Below are positions 45,385 to 57,634 of a stretch of DNA of 64,000 nucleotides, one piece after another. Below the pieces are notes generated by a model, which did no database searches, was not told the DNA's origin, and was given only the letters and a program-made list of their open reading frames with translations. Position 1 is the stretch's first letter. Each line of letters begins with the position of its first letter. Origin of the DNA: Glossina fuscipes. Its lineage: Eukaryota > Arthropoda > Insecta > Diptera > Glossinidae. Both the position numbers and the translations under genes were made by a program. The stretch lies in NCBI RefSeq assembly GCF_014805625.2, contig NW_023998520.1:182902-246901 (forward strand), in the 5' to 3' direction.

Positions 45385-47056
45385 TTTTATTTATTTATTT
45401 ATTTATTCCACTTATACTAGAAACTCAACTAAAACAAAATGGCAGTCAAAATGGAGTTCAATTGACTCTTAAAATAATCTTAAATTAATTAATATTAAAA
45501 CTTAGTATAAGTACAATGACACAAATAAGAAGAAAAAAAAAGCATGTACACAACTAGCATAGAGCCACACCCATAACCGGTGCAGGACCAAATTGCAAAT
45601 GAATCTCTAAGCCATCGCAAACATGCATTAGCGTGGCAATCGATAATACAATTAATTTACGACTCATAATCACTNNNNNNNNNNGACTTTAAAGAGTCCG
45701 TTAATGAGAATAAGTGATAGACGTCATTTAGGTTCTTGTAAACAACTCTGAGCGGGTTAGACAGTTCGTAACTATATTTGCATTGACTAAGCTTTATCAA
45801 GATAAAGTGCCCAGAGAAGTGGTTAGGGACATTGAAGCCTATCTCACGAAGTAATGCGGGCGAGTCACCATTGTACCATTTATAAGTTTGATTACGAAAA
45901 AAACCCCAAGAACAAATCTACGTTTCTCCAGTCACGATAAGGATAACAGAAGCAACCTATTTTCATAGGGTGGAAGAGGGGCAATTGGGTCCCAACCCAA
46001 ATTCCTAAGGGCAAACAGCAAGAATTGCTAGGTCTAACTAAACACATGTAAAGCCTTTTCGTAATGTAGGGATCATCAAGCTCTTTGGACCACCTTTTTA
46101 TAAAACCAAGCGCTTTGCTTATCGAGAGCTCAATATGCAAGTTGAAACGGTCAAATAGAACGTCTAAATCTGTGATCGAATCGACGTCCTCTAACTTATG
46201 CGAATTTATGAAATACTGAGTAATGAATGACCTTCTTCTTGAGAAAGAAAGCTTCTTACATTTGCTCAGATTTAGTTTCAGAAGATTCACAGAGCACCAT
46301 GCAACAAAATTATCCAAGTCACCTTGAAGCTGATGTGGTTGCGATTCAACAGCGAAGGAGGAAAACAGTTTCACATCAACCGCTTACATTAAGATCTGGC
46401 TGGAATTAACCACCGATGGAAGATCGTTAACGTATAAACTAAATAAAATGGGACCTAAGTGACTTCCTTGAGGTATGCCAGATATAACGGGGAATTCATC
46501 GGAGGTGAAGTTGAACAAAACCCTGAAGGATCTGTTGTGCAGATAAGAGCATATCTATTTCACTCAATAGAAAGGGAAGCTAGAGGCTTGGAGTTTAAAG
46601 ATAAGTAAGTTATGGTTAACCGTATCAAACGCTTTGCTTAAATCAGGATATATCACATCTGTGCGAGAGCGACTAGAAGAAGCCTTGAAAACATGACAAG
46701 TAAACTCTAACAAGTTAGACTGTAGATCGCCCTTTCCGCCGTGCTGGTGCGGAGAAATATACGAATTAATGGGAAATGCCAAACGCTGAGCCACAATTCG
46801 CTCGAACCATTTGGTCAAGACACTCAACTTGGCTATGCTTCTGTAGTTCTCAACAAGTTGTCTCCTTCCACTTATGTGGACAGGAATAAGGAAACTACTC
46901 TTCCAACACGAAGGGAAAACACCTAAGTTCAAGGACAGGTAAATAATCTTTGAGATCACGCAACATACCCCGACAAAGCAAGATTTAAATACACATGATG
47001 GAATTCTATCAGGTCCTGGCGCACAACAATATTTTAGAGAACTCAACCCCTTAAAA
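45385..47056 (-). mobile_element. jockey/CR1-type LINE, copy B, 5'-truncated
   Basis: On the minus strand it runs from within the reverse transcriptase to a 3' tail of AAT/AAAT units (plus 'TTTATTTATTTATTTATT' at 45385-45408). The coding part (47046-46564 and 46374-45892) shows 'APGPDRIPSCVF', 'DLSKAFDTVNHNLL' and the C-terminal thumb. It has shifts, and the catalytic YADD-type box falls in the broken stretch. The 3' UTR holds a 10-N gap at 45675-45684. Copy A joins its 5' end directly at 47056/47057. Confidence 0.85.
45675..45684. other. assembly gap (10 N)
   Basis: Ten N bases in the LINE 3' UTR. Its size is conventional, and true missing sequence may be longer or shorter. Confidence 0.99.
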
Positions 47057-48988
47057 ATCGGGTCTCAACCCAAATTCCTAAGGGCAAACAGCAAGAACTG
47101 CTTTTGAACAGATTCAATTGAATCTGCATAGCTCCTATATGGAGGATACCACACAACTGAGGCATACTCGAGTATGGGTCTAACCAAACACATGTACAGC
47201 CTTTTCGTAAAGTAGGGATAATCAAGCCCTTTGGACCACCTTTTTATAAAACCAAGCGCGGACCTAGCTTTGCTTAACGATAGCTCAATATGCAAATTGA
47301 AACGTAACCTATAATCAAATAGAACGCCTAAATCGGTGAACGAATCGACGTCTTCCAACTTGTGCGAATCAATGAAATATTGAGTACTGAACGACTTCCT
47401 TCTTGAGAAAGAAAGCTTCTTACATTTATTTAGATTTAGTTTTAGAGGATTGAAAGAGTACCATGCAACCAAATTATTCAAATCACTTTGAAGATGATGT
47501 GATTGCGATTCTACGGAAAAGGAAGAAAAAAATTTCCCATCGTCAGCACACATTAAGATCTCGCTGAATTTAATCACGGAGGGCAAATCATTTATCTAGG
47601 TATTAAATAAGATGGGTCCTAAGTGGCTACCTTGAGGTACGCCAGACGTCACGGGGATTCATGCGAGGTAATGAGGTTAAATAAAACCCTGAATGATCTA
47701 CCATGCAGATAAGAGCATAACTATCCCACTAAGAAAAAAGGTAAGCCAGAGGCTTGGAGTTTAAAGATAAGTAGTCTATGGGTAACCAAATCAAACGCTT
47801 TGCTTAAATCAGTGTATATAATATCTATGCGGGAGCCACTAGAAAAAGCCTTAAAAACATAACAAGTAAACTCTAAGAAGTCGGCGACTGTAGATCTTCC
47901 CTTTCGAAAACCATATTGGAGAGGAGAAATATAAGATTTCGTGGAAAAGGCTATAGGCTGAGCCACAATTCGCTCAAACAGTTTAGGCAAGACACACAAC
48001 TTGGCAACGCCTCTGTAGTTCTCTACAAGTTGCCTACTACCAATTTTGTGAATAGGAATAAGGAAACAAATCCTCCAACATAAAGGGAAAGCCCCTGAAT
48101 TCAAGGACTTGTTAAAAATTTTTGAGATAACACCACATAGCTCGCCAGCACAAGATATAAGTACACATGAGGGGACTCCATCAGGTCCAGGCGAACAATT
48201 ATATTTTAGAGAGCTCAAACCTTCAAAAAAATCCTTTTCAGATATAACAAAGTTGGGAATTGAAATTAAATTAGAAATCGGATATGGATAGTTTGCTGAT
48301 AAATCAAAATTGGCAGTTGAAAAGTTCTGTCGGAAGTATACCCCAAGGAGATTTGAGGTTTCAAAATCATCCGAGGACTCGGAGCCATTAAAAGACACAT
48401 GCGAGGGATTTATGGAGAATTTTCTTTTTGAGTTAACAAATTTACAAAAGTATTTAGGATTAGCAACCAAGGAGAATTTAACAAACTGAAGGTATCTGCA
48501 ATAGTATTGGCGGTTGGGAGAATTAAATTTATGCCTTGCCACAGAGTAAGCGAAATAATCGAAAGAAGAACCACTTCTCGAAAATTTTTTGAAAAGCTTG
48601 TTTTTCCTATTCTTGTAACATTTGATTGTTTTATTAAACCAGGAGGGACACTTACTTCTAGGACGGGACTGCTTGATCGGAACGGATGCAGAAATAGCTT
48701 GATTTAATATATTGTAGAACGACGACAGTAAGCTATCAATACTTCCCATTGAGAAATCAAGCACCATATGGGAAAGATGTGATTTTAGCATGGAAACATT
48801 GATTTTATGGAAGTCATAAAATTTATATGAAAATTTGAATTTGGAACGTTATGGAAGTTCAACGAACCAACATGCTTGTAATGAAAGGAAATACCCAATG
48901 CAGGATGATATGGATCCTCAGGTAAACTAAACGGAAGACAACGAATAATAAAACTTTTTATTGCTAGCAAATCAACAAAAAAGGACAA
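47057..48988 (-). mobile_element. jockey/CR1-type LINE, copy A, truncated at both ends
   Basis: Right to left: the end of the endonuclease (48988-48785, 'EDPYHPALGISFHY'), the linker ('WFNKTIKCYKNRKNKLFKKF') and reverse transcriptase (48791-47721) with 'SPGPDGVPSCVLISC', 'YGFRKGRSTVADFLEF' and 'IIYTDLSKAFD'. After a break, 47586-47065 has 'MCADDGKFFSSF' as the catalytic aspartate pair and the thumb ending 'FALRNLG'. The sequence stops there, before the C-terminal tail that copy B still has. A short region with frameshifts lies around 47590-47720. Confidence 0.88.
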
Positions 48989-49060
48989 AAAAAGGTGGAT
49001 AAATCAATTAATATTACAATTTATAAAGTCCACAATAAACCCTTTGGTTACACAGAGTTT
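48989..49060. other. short spacer
   Basis: AT-rich link between the LINE copy and the pyrimidine-rich long-LTR remnant. Confidence 0.3.
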
Positions 49061-50932
49061 GATGTTCCTAGTCTTCAGCTGCCTTTTCGGCTGCAGCAAC
49101 TGCCATGTGTTGTTGGGGATCATCTGTTAGCAGCGGCGTTAGATGTGCCCTGATAATTGCTTGAGGTCGTTGTCGTTTTATTTATCACTGTTACCTTATA
49201 CTTGCCGTTGCTATTTTCTTTCCTTTTAATTTTATTTATTTCGTCTCTACTTTTTTCTTTTATTCTTTATTTCTTGGACTTGTTATGAAACGTACAAAAA
49301 CAATTTTGCTCCTTAAATTTGTACCACAGCGCAGAACAGAGGAAAAAACTTTTGATGCGGTTGCTTTTTGTTACGAGCGAGAAAGAACATCAAAAAAACA
49401 TATTTTCTTATCTCTACGTAGGCTTCATTACCTTTCCATGCACTCAGAGGTAGCTGAGTGCACGTAAAACACGTAAAACTTTTTGCTTCACAGGTACAGA
49501 ATACGATCAAAACTTTTTAATCTTTTTGAAATTTTACGTTGCTGCGCTTTCTAGGTGTGAATCCGAATGAGTAAACCACTATAGAGTTTAGAAATGAACT
49601 TGCAAGATTTTTTTTGTTAATCAATCCTATGCGACCGTTTCGGAATTTTATTAACAAATATATACACGTATACCTTTCTTAATAAATTTTTGTTTTGCAT
49701 ATTATATATAATTCGTTTTCTTAATAAACTTTCGTTTAACTTTTTTTTTTTTACCTTTATTCAAATATTTCTTTTGTAGCATGAACTTTCTATGTTTATA
49801 AATATGACTCCTTTTGAACGTTATAACTATTTTTCGCATTGGTTTTCAAGAATCACTTTCTTTTTACAAATATTTCTTACATTCAATTGTTTGACAGGAA
49901 AAATTTGTACTAGGTCGCTTTTCAACTATGACTCTCTTTGTCAACTCAAATTTTTCACCGTCAACCAGACCCTTGCTAAAATGCTTATCCATAATAGCGA
50001 CAATTTTTGTTTTTGTAATTACAAATATTCTATATTACTTTATTATTATGTCATGCGCTATTCTAACATCTAGTTTCATAAATTTGTTATTGCATGGACA
50101 ATTAAAAGGTTAGTTTGAGGGATTGATGAATGGTTGGCTGATAGCTCTGACAATATTTTTTCTCTCCCTTTTTTTTCTTATCATTACATTTATATTTTTT
50201 CAAAATCACTGTAATGCCTTTCTCTTTTTTTTTTCTTTTAATTCAACATGTTGCTTGCTACTTAGATTCACTACTCTGTCTTCCAAAAATATTTAAATTT
50301 TCTTATATATCAAATACAGTTGAAGTTAATCGCAATCCTTTTTTTTTCTTTCACATATATGGGTGACCCCTCTCTCTCCGAAGCTTTTTTTTTTCTTTGG
50401 ATATTTAAAAAAAAAAATATTTTAAAAACAGTTCTCTTTCTCGCGTTCAGCAATTTATATTTTAATTATTTAAATTATTTTTAACGTATGTACACATAAA
50501 CACTTGCTATGTTCAACTAACTTTATTTCTTTTACATATATATTACTTAATTTTTTGTGTCTTATTGCAAGCGTTACCTCGTCGCGAACATTTAATGAAA
50601 AAAACTGAAGTTCAATCAAGAAAATTGTCACTACTTTCTAGCAAAGATTGCCTTAGCACCCGCACCTCTCCGTTTGACTGCTCGAAATTAACTGCTCTCA
50701 CGCCAAATCAAAAGCAAACCAAAACCTACTCTTTCGCATGATTTCTTGTTCTTCCCTTTTTTTTTCTTTTCCTTTTTCTTTTTTGCGTTGCTATATAGCG
50801 CTATTCTTGCAAAAAAAAAGGAATGAACCGCAAAATCACGCGATTTTGCATAACGGGATGCCGTTATTGCAATGTTTTCGGCTGACACGGACCGACCGAC
50901 ACTTTACCCTAAGTTTGTTCGCGGACGTTACA
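49061..50932 (-). mobile_element. long-LTR (Ulysses-like) remnant 2
   Basis: On the minus strand it starts at 50932 with 'TGTAACGTCCGCGAACAAAC' and has a one-mismatch copy of the ATAACGGCATGCCGTTAT palindrome (50850-50867). The 'CAAAATCGCGTGATTTTGCG' hairpin (complement at 50828-50850) follows. Leftward the plus strand is pyrimidine-rich with many T-runs, mirroring the LTR at 53708. The 3' LTR end (CCGTGACA) is not found, so the left boundary is a guess. It is inverted relative to the 53708 copy, with a solo LTR 27 bases beyond its outer end. Confidence 0.55.
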
Positions 50933-50958
50933 CACACATGCATAAAAAGCATACATAC

Positions 50959-51412
50959 TGTGAGGACGTTTGCGTTCCTTTCCTAGGCTGGGGCAGCTCA
51001 GCGGCCTAGGGGAACACACAAGAATATTTTTTGATTCGCAGAGGCACTTTATTTTTATAACTCTTTCTTAAAAACTTAAACTCTATTTCGACTTCCTACT
51101 TCGGAGATTAAAACCTGACCCTTTTCAGTCGGTGGGTAAAACCCAACTCCTTAACTAATTTAACCTACATTAACCTGACCTATTCTATTCTTATCCTATC
51201 TTACTATATTCTTATTCTGGCTTAATCTCTTCTTACTCTAGCTTAATCTATTCTTATCCTATATCTATCCTACTCTTATACGATGTCTATCCTATTCTTA
51301 TACTACGTTTATCCTATTCTTACCCTATCTTACTGTCTAGCACTCCTCTCTCCCCAGCCAGAGACGGAGAACCCGTGAGGCCAAAACGAGGGACGACTTT
51401 GGGTCCTCACAA
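50959..51412 (-). mobile_element. solo LTR related to the Osvaldo-like LTR, ATAC duplication
   Basis: The 454-bp unit begins TGTGAGGAC and ends GTCCTCACA, perfect 9-bp inverted ends, and is flanked by ATAC at 50955-50958 and 51413-51416. Read on the minus strand, its start ('AGGACCCAAAGTCGTCCCTC') matches the LTR start near 60244 and its end resembles the sequence before the primer binding site at 60807. A repeat-rich middle contains CTATTCTTATCC units. No internal region remains, as expected after LTR-LTR recombination. Confidence 0.88.
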
Positions 51413-51779
51413 TACATATAGCATTATTTCCTACAATTTGCTTACCTTGCCAGAACAAATAATGGAAAAAAAAGCCCAATGACCACATGTAACAATGCAA
51501 CAAATTAAAGAAAGTTAAAATGTTAAGTCTCAATATAAAAGGAAAAATAATATACCGGACCGATAAATACAAAGACACAAACTAACGGGCAGGAGGACAA
51601 TACCGGCGCACGGTAAGACCGTTATGTAACCACATGCCTTTAGTGCCTTTAGGTTTTAGTTGTTTCATAACTTTGTTTATGTAAATGCAGCTGGGCTAGT
51701 CAAGGAGCGGAAAAAAATTCAGCCTGGGATCTAAATACATTGAAACGTGTTATACGGCTAACAATTATTTGAAGCCTAT
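51413..51779. other. no recognisable gene
   Basis: AT-rich sequence following the solo LTR. Nothing assignable. Confidence 0.4.
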
Positions 51780-52460
51780 CTAGGTAACACCTTGGGCACC
51801 GAGAAAAACGACAAACGACATGAAGAGCGTATGAGCAATGGTATCTGTGGAAGCAGATATAAGTTTAGATTGTACAAGTTTCGGAGTGTAAGACAAACTC
51901 TACCAGAGACATTGGTAACGTGGAAGCCAAAGTTGAGTTTGCGATTCCATTGCACAAAGCATTGCATTGAATGTACAGGAGCAATGGAATACCCAAATAG
52001 TCCTATATTGAGGTTGAATTGTTCTATATTGAGCCTGAGGAACTATGAAGAATAAGGCTTTAGTCTTACTGGAGTTAATGCAAAGCGTATTGCCTATCAT
52101 CCTGTTAACAACTGCTAGAGGCTTAATATCATTTTTGAATTAATGTAAAATATTTGCATTATATCTTTAACATAGAAAGATGTCATCCACCCCCATCGCC
52201 AAGGTCGTTTACAAAGGGATTAAACGGTAAGAGGCCAAAACGAAATCTTTCGGTACAGCAGATATAGACCCACTAAAGAAAGAGTTACAGTCATTCACAA
52301 AACAAACTGTTTGCGATCCGAAAATGCCAACACATTAGCTTAAAAACACTTCGAGAAAAGTAGATGATGCATGATGCTTGAGACTCTGTTAAATGCTTAG
52401 ATCGAGAGCCATATAAACACAGCCTTCCAACTTTTATAATTACTGAGCAGAGAGAGCAAA
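51780..52460 (-). pseudogene. decayed LINE reverse transcriptase
   Basis: Spread over three frames on the minus strand are phrases in RT order: 'AFNRVSS' near 52390 (the YxDLxKAFD position), 'FRFGLLPFNPFVNDL' near 52235 (the PQGxxLGPLLF box) and 'CINSSKTKALFF' near 52075 (the NxxKTxxxxF box). Stops and shifts are many. It is older and more decayed than the LINE at 45385-48988 and is not the same family. Confidence 0.6.
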
Positions 52461-53703
52461 ACCTACAAACTTTTTGTTAAGAGAAACAGAGTTTCGCTCA
52501 CTTTATGCTCCGCTGCGGGCTTCTGCTCTGACGAATCTGGCGCATTTCCGATATCGACCTGCTAAACTTAAAATCGATTCCTTCATTTTTGCGACGAGAA
52601 GAGTTAACAAGTAATACCGCACAGCCACGCAGATGGACAAACATGGCTTGATCAATTCACGCTGATCGAGAATATCTACAGTTTTTAGAGTCTTTCAAGT
52701 ATCCTTTTGGGTGTTACATACATTATGAAAAAAAAACAAAAAGGTTATACCCCCATCCTTCAGTGGTGGGTCTGAGAAGATGAATGCGAAATTTTTTTGT
52801 TTGTTATTAATAACATTAAATATGTCTGTCTTGTGTAAAGGAAAAATAAAAAGCGATTATAATAAAATAGTGAAGAATTACAAAATATACATTCATTTAT
52901 AATATAGCATTAACAAATACCAAAAGAGAAACTTAAATAAACAAAACGTGTTGTAGATTGTGTCTGGCTGCTGATGAGAATGTTGACGACGTCGACAATG
53001 ATAGTAATTATGGCATGTCTCTAGTGGTTGTTACTGCTGTTGTAATTGTTCGAGAAGTTCCAAATATTTTGGCTGCTGCTGTTATTGTTTTTGTTGGCTT
53101 TGTTTTGGTTGCTGTTGGACGGCATCAGAAGTTTTTTCTTATGTTTTTCAATAATATATTTTTAAAGACGTAGAAGCCGCAATAGGCATAACGACAGGGT
53201 TGTTCATTGTAAATATCGATTAAGGAAAACGGAAAAGTAACCTTTTCTGTACTTGTTTCTGTTGTAATTGGCGTAGTATACGCACACATGTTATAAAAGA
53301 TTTAATCAACATAAAATATATTGCACAAGTGGCACAAGTTAATGCCAATATATTTTTACAACACTTTTACCCACTGTTCTTTTTTGTTAGCATAGTTATC
53401 CTCCTACGCATTTATTCATCGATTTCTGTTTGAAAGGTTTTTGATTTGTCTACTATAATTTTTCTTTTGTTTTTCTCCCTCTCTTTATTAACATTAATTT
53501 TTATATACGTTCACATGTATATATAAGTACAAAGCGACAGAACACTAAATAGTCATTATGTCAAGTATCGCGTATGTATACAAGCAAATGCACCAATATA
53601 ATTTGCAATTAATTTTTTATTAACCATTTTTTTTCTAGGTCTAATCAAACAAATAATATATCGTATTTTATTCATTTTTTTCATCTTTTATAGTAAAGAT
53701 TGG
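52461..53703. other. no confident gene; polyQ-type low complexity
   Basis: AT-rich sequence with a GTT/GCT-rich patch at 53020-53130, which would read as Gln/Asn-rich on the minus strand. Many stops. No gene called. Confidence 0.4.
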
Positions 53704-53707
53704 TATG

Positions 53708-55788
53708 TGTAACGGCCGCGAACAAACCTTGGGTAGAGTGTCTGTGGGTCTGTGTCAACCGCAAGTATCGCAATAACGGCATGCCGTTAGGCAAAATCGT
53801 GTGATTTTTATAAATCGCATGATCTTGCGGGATATAATTGTTTTGTTCTTTTCTTCTTTTCCCTTTCATTAAGATAGGCAAAATCATGCGGTACTCCTTT
53901 TTTTGCTTTTACAAGAACAGGCAAAATCGTGTGATTTTGCGGTATTCCCGTTTTCCTTTGCTTTTGCAAGAATAAGCAAAATCGCATGATCTTGCGGGAT
54001 TTTGCTTGCTTTTGCGAGAGTCGCGGCAAGCCGCTATAGAGAGCAACAGAAAGAAGAAGAGAAGAATTGAGCAGGGATGAGAAGTCTGTCTGTTTTTTGT
54101 TTCGAAGATAGAGGGGAGAATTACTTGGCCTCTGCTGAGGTGCGGACGTGTCCACGAGCTTGAACTAAAAATGGATAAATAAAACTATTCTTAAAATTGA
54201 ACCTTCAAGTGCACAGAGAGAAAAAAAAAAGGACAAAAGACTAACAGCAACTAACGTGAGAGATCTTTTGAAAGTTCCCGTGTAAAGAAGGTAGAATAGC
54301 GCTTAAAGCTTACAGTTTTGCAAAATAATGTATAAAAATAATGGAAAAAGAAGTTATTAACTAGAACTTTATAAAAGAAATACAAGTTGGCAGGGATAAA
54401 GTAATTGTTATACGTTAAAAGAAAAAAGGGTTTGCTTGCATCGAGTAGAGAAATGTGAGGAAATCATCATTACTGCTATTTTCGATAAATTTCCATGTGT
54501 GCAATATAAAAATGCATGTACGAATGAGTGCGTACAAATTACATAAAGAAATTGTGTATTTGATAGAATAATATAATAAGTAAAATGACAAAGAAAATAT
54601 TTAAGAAAAACACATATACTAGGGGCCACATAAAGAGAAGTGTGTGTAGAAAAAAATATTTTTTTCAACAAAGCAATGACTGAAAGAGAAAAAAAATCGA
54701 ATAAAAGCCACTAACACATGAATACCTGAATTCGTTTGCAGAAACGACCCTCATATCAAAAAGAATAAAAGAAAAGCTCCAAACTTATTAAAATTTTTGA
54801 AGAGTGATTGAAAAATGTCTCTTAACTGAAGCAAGTCGTGAAAGAGAAACCAAAGCATAAGTGGATAAAGTTACCGTTTCTCTTCGTATCGCGGTTACCA
54901 AGCAAACCGCATAGCATTCATGTGTGAATATATTAATTTTAAACGTCATAGACGCTTTTGCGAAATAATAAACATTAAGGAGAATGTAAATAAGATAAAA
55001 TTATGGAAATTTTGTATAAAATACACTTCCTATTACAATAGCTTTTGCGAAATAATATACATTAAGAAAAGGTTGTTAATATTGAAATATTTAAAAAGAA
55101 GAGAATTTACAAAAGAAGTGGTTACAATACCGAAGAAATCAAAAACCAGAAATTTGATGTAAATAAATTGGAAATTATATCTCACCAAATGGAGTTGTTT
55201 TTTTTCTTAAAGTAAAGAAGAAAAAATTAAATAATTAGAACGAAACGAACACAATCGGCCATAACAACGATAACAGCAACGGCATGACGTACATCATTGA
55301 TCGTCAATGAAATTCATAATAAAATTCATTGCACAAACGCTTTAAATTACGCAAAAAAAAAGGAGGAGGCAACACAACGAAGTGAAGAGGAAGAGGAAAA
55401 GGGGTGAATAAGAGGGCGACAGTGTAAGAAGAAGGAACCAGATAATGTAAGCAGCTACCACCGCAGACACTAGCAACATACAGATTCACGGTCAGGTATT
55501 TTAATTCATTTATTTCCTTTTTGTTCTTCTTCTTGTCCTCTATTTACGGAGGAGCCCCGATGTGTGGCTGAGGGCAACCTGCCAACGCTGTGGCTGAGGT
55601 CAGGTGAGGAAGTGTGCATGTGATGGCACCGTAGGGAGGACGTCGGACGGTTGCAGACGGACTTACGGTGGACAGACAGACGATAGACAACCGACGAGTC
55701 TTTTTGTATTCTTTGTCATGAGGTTCAGAGAGCCAAACCCAATTAACAAATACGCTCTACCGGCAACAAAGGGGCTAGTACCGTGACA
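53708..55788 (+). repeat. 5' LTR, 2.08 kb, Ulysses-like
   Basis: It begins TGTAACGGCCGCGAACAAAC and ends GGCTAGTACCGTGACA, with near-inverted ends (TGTaACGG/CCGTGACA). It holds a TAACGGCATGCCGTTA palindrome at 53774-53789 and several AAAATC...GATTTT hairpins to 54005. The middle is purine-rich, with many A-runs. The end lies three bases before the first primer binding site. Its 5' end has relatives at 16343 and 50932 in the opposite direction. Confidence 0.75.
53774..54010. promoter_or_regulatory. palindrome cluster in the LTR 5' part
   Basis: After the 16-bp palindrome come repeated stem phrases: 'GCAAAATCGTGTGATTTT' (53790), 'AAATCGCATGATCTTGCGG' (53812), 'GCAAAATCGTGTGATTTTGC' (53922, a perfect 8-bp stem) and 'GCAAAATCGCATGATCTTGC' (53968). 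Spacing is 20-65 bases. Protein-binding sites or RNA hairpins are possible. The function is unknown. Confidence 0.5.
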
Positions 55789-56290
55789 AAGTGGCGCCCA
55801 ACGAAAGACCCAGACATTGCAAGAATTTCTATTTATTGATTAATACAAGAATATTTTACACTACAAGGAATATAAAAATTTTCCTTTTGATTAACGTTGG
55901 TCGCACGACAAAGTGGCGCCCAACGTAATTAAAGCCCGGTGTAATTAAATGCAGTTTTTATTTTTGAATTCCTTTTTCCAATATAATTTTTTTGATTAAC
56001 GTTGGTCGCTATAGAATTTTGACAAAGTGGCGCCCAACGTAAATTGACCTAGTATAAGATTTTTTCCATTTTGTGATAAACGTTATAAAAAAAAAGAGAA
56101 AAAAAAATTTTTTTTTCTTTTTATTGATTAACACGTTGGTCGCCATAGTACCTTTGACAAATTGGCGCCCAACGTAGTAAAACCCGTTATGGATTAATGT
56201 ACAGTTGTGTTTTTGGGTATCTTTGATAAATCTCAGAAGACGTTGGTCGCCGTAGAACTTTGACAAAGTGGCGCCCAACGTGGGCTAACC
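55789..56290 (+). repeat. array of five tRNA-Lys-type primer binding sites
   Basis: TGGCGCCCAACG starts at 55792, 55914, 56028, 56163 and 56269, at spacings of 122, 114, 135 and 106 bases. The last reads TGGCGCCCAACGTGGGC, almost the complete 3' complement of tRNA-Lys (CUU type). The four later sites are preceded by 'ACGTTGGTCGC', which pairs with the site itself, and all five by 'GACAAAG' or 'GACAAAT', the LTR-end context. Four units are therefore hairpins with a primer site in the 3' arm. In a normal element only one site directly follows the LTR. Confidence 0.9.
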
Positions 56291-57388
56291 GAATCAAATA
56301 CGTTAATTCCTAATCTCAATGATTCGGATTTATTATTAAATAATCTTCTCGGTAAACGGCCTTTTTACTTCAGACGTATATATATATGTATAATCTTGAT
56401 ATAATGATTTTTGTTATAACAATCATACATACGTATATATATATACATACAAATGTATTTACGTGCACACACTTTTGAAGCGCAATACTTTGGATACAAT
56501 ATATATATAATCTTTACAAAAAATAAAAAAAGGGGGGTTCGCCAAACTGTTATCGCAGTTCTGTCGCTCCGGCGTGGATCTGTTGAGCAGGGCGGCAATA
56601 AAAAGGGGGGTTCCTGAGCGGTACGCCCACCAAATCGTGCATTTAAAACACAACAGGGGTCGACTGTTCAGGAGGTGGGAGAAGTCCTTTGTTGTGGGGT
56701 CCATGAAAAGTAATCAGGGGCGAAACCTCAGGTGCACACCCACAGCCGTGCTCAGCTACAGCACGGGAGTTAAAAGTAAAACAAAGTCTTAAAAGACAGT
56801 TCCTGATTTATAACCTTTTCTATTGTTAATATATTTATCTATAACATTTACTATTATTAATATCTTTACTTAATTAACGAAATGTAATGCAAACACTGTT
56901 CTAGGAAAGCAAAGATTTTATTCGCTTTCGAACGATAATAAAAGAAAAGTAGCAATAAAAATTTTGGGCTTGGAGAGCATTGCTTGCACCCCTATAAAAA
57001 TTGTACACCCCATACGAGGGTTATAGAAAAAAAAAAGAAAGAAAAAAAACAAGAGATACAAAGAAAAGAAGTGGCATCAAGGGATTGGTTGCAACCCGTG
57101 GTGTATACGATATAAAAGAAGCAAATTTATATAAATATAAATAATAATATATAAATTTTCATTCGAGATAGTCGAAAAGAGTATCGCCTTAAGAAAGATT
57201 TAATTGAAATTAAAAGAATTGGAAGTGGATGTATATATACATTGAGTTACTTATATTAAAAAAAAAAAAAAAATAAATAAAAAAAAAGATATTGTTAAGC
57301 ATTTATTGAAAACAAAAAAAAATAAATAAAAGGAAAAGAAACGTCTGCAAATAGAATAAGTATACAGAAAATTTCTAATAACGAATAC
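56291..57388 (+). other. internal region of the long-LTR element, no pol
   Basis: The frame 56520-56790 (plus) contains 'AIKRGVPERYAHQIVHLKHN' and could be a gag remnant, but no motif confirms this. The minus frame over the same bases is probably a shadow. The rest is A-rich with long homopolymer runs (57250-57330). Confidence 0.4.
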
Positions 57389-57634
57389 TGTAACCGCTTT
57401 GCTTGGTTTAATTCTCCCTTGTCTTGGCGGTCTGTTTTACCACATTGATTGCTTCATAGGTTCTATTGATTATTTTGCTTTTGTTTCTCTTGTCGAGTAC
57501 AGTAAGTTACGACTACGTAATTGGTTTGTTGAGTTAAGAAGGGGGGGTAGATTGGTCGGTGGATTTTTTTTTCGAAATTTTTGCTTAGTCCTTGCCTACG
57601 CTCTACCGGCAACAAAGGGGCTCGTACCGTGACA
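57389..57634 (+). repeat. possible short 3' LTR
   Basis: It starts TGTAACCG and ends with a 37-bp block ('CGCTCTACCGGCAACAAAGG' onward to CCGTGACA) that matches the end of the 5' LTR with one mismatch. The rest does not match the 5' LTR, so it is a heavily deleted or recombinant LTR. The start at 57389 rests only on the terminal octamer. Confidence 0.45.

Noticed and set aside
52958..53173. Valine-rich frame with GTT/GCT repeats
   Set aside because: Low-complexity trinucleotide repeat; the opposite strand gives Gln/Asn runs with stops.
54920..55162. Lysine-rich open frame in the long LTR
   Set aside because: Purine-rich composition of the LTR explains it; no start context or motif.
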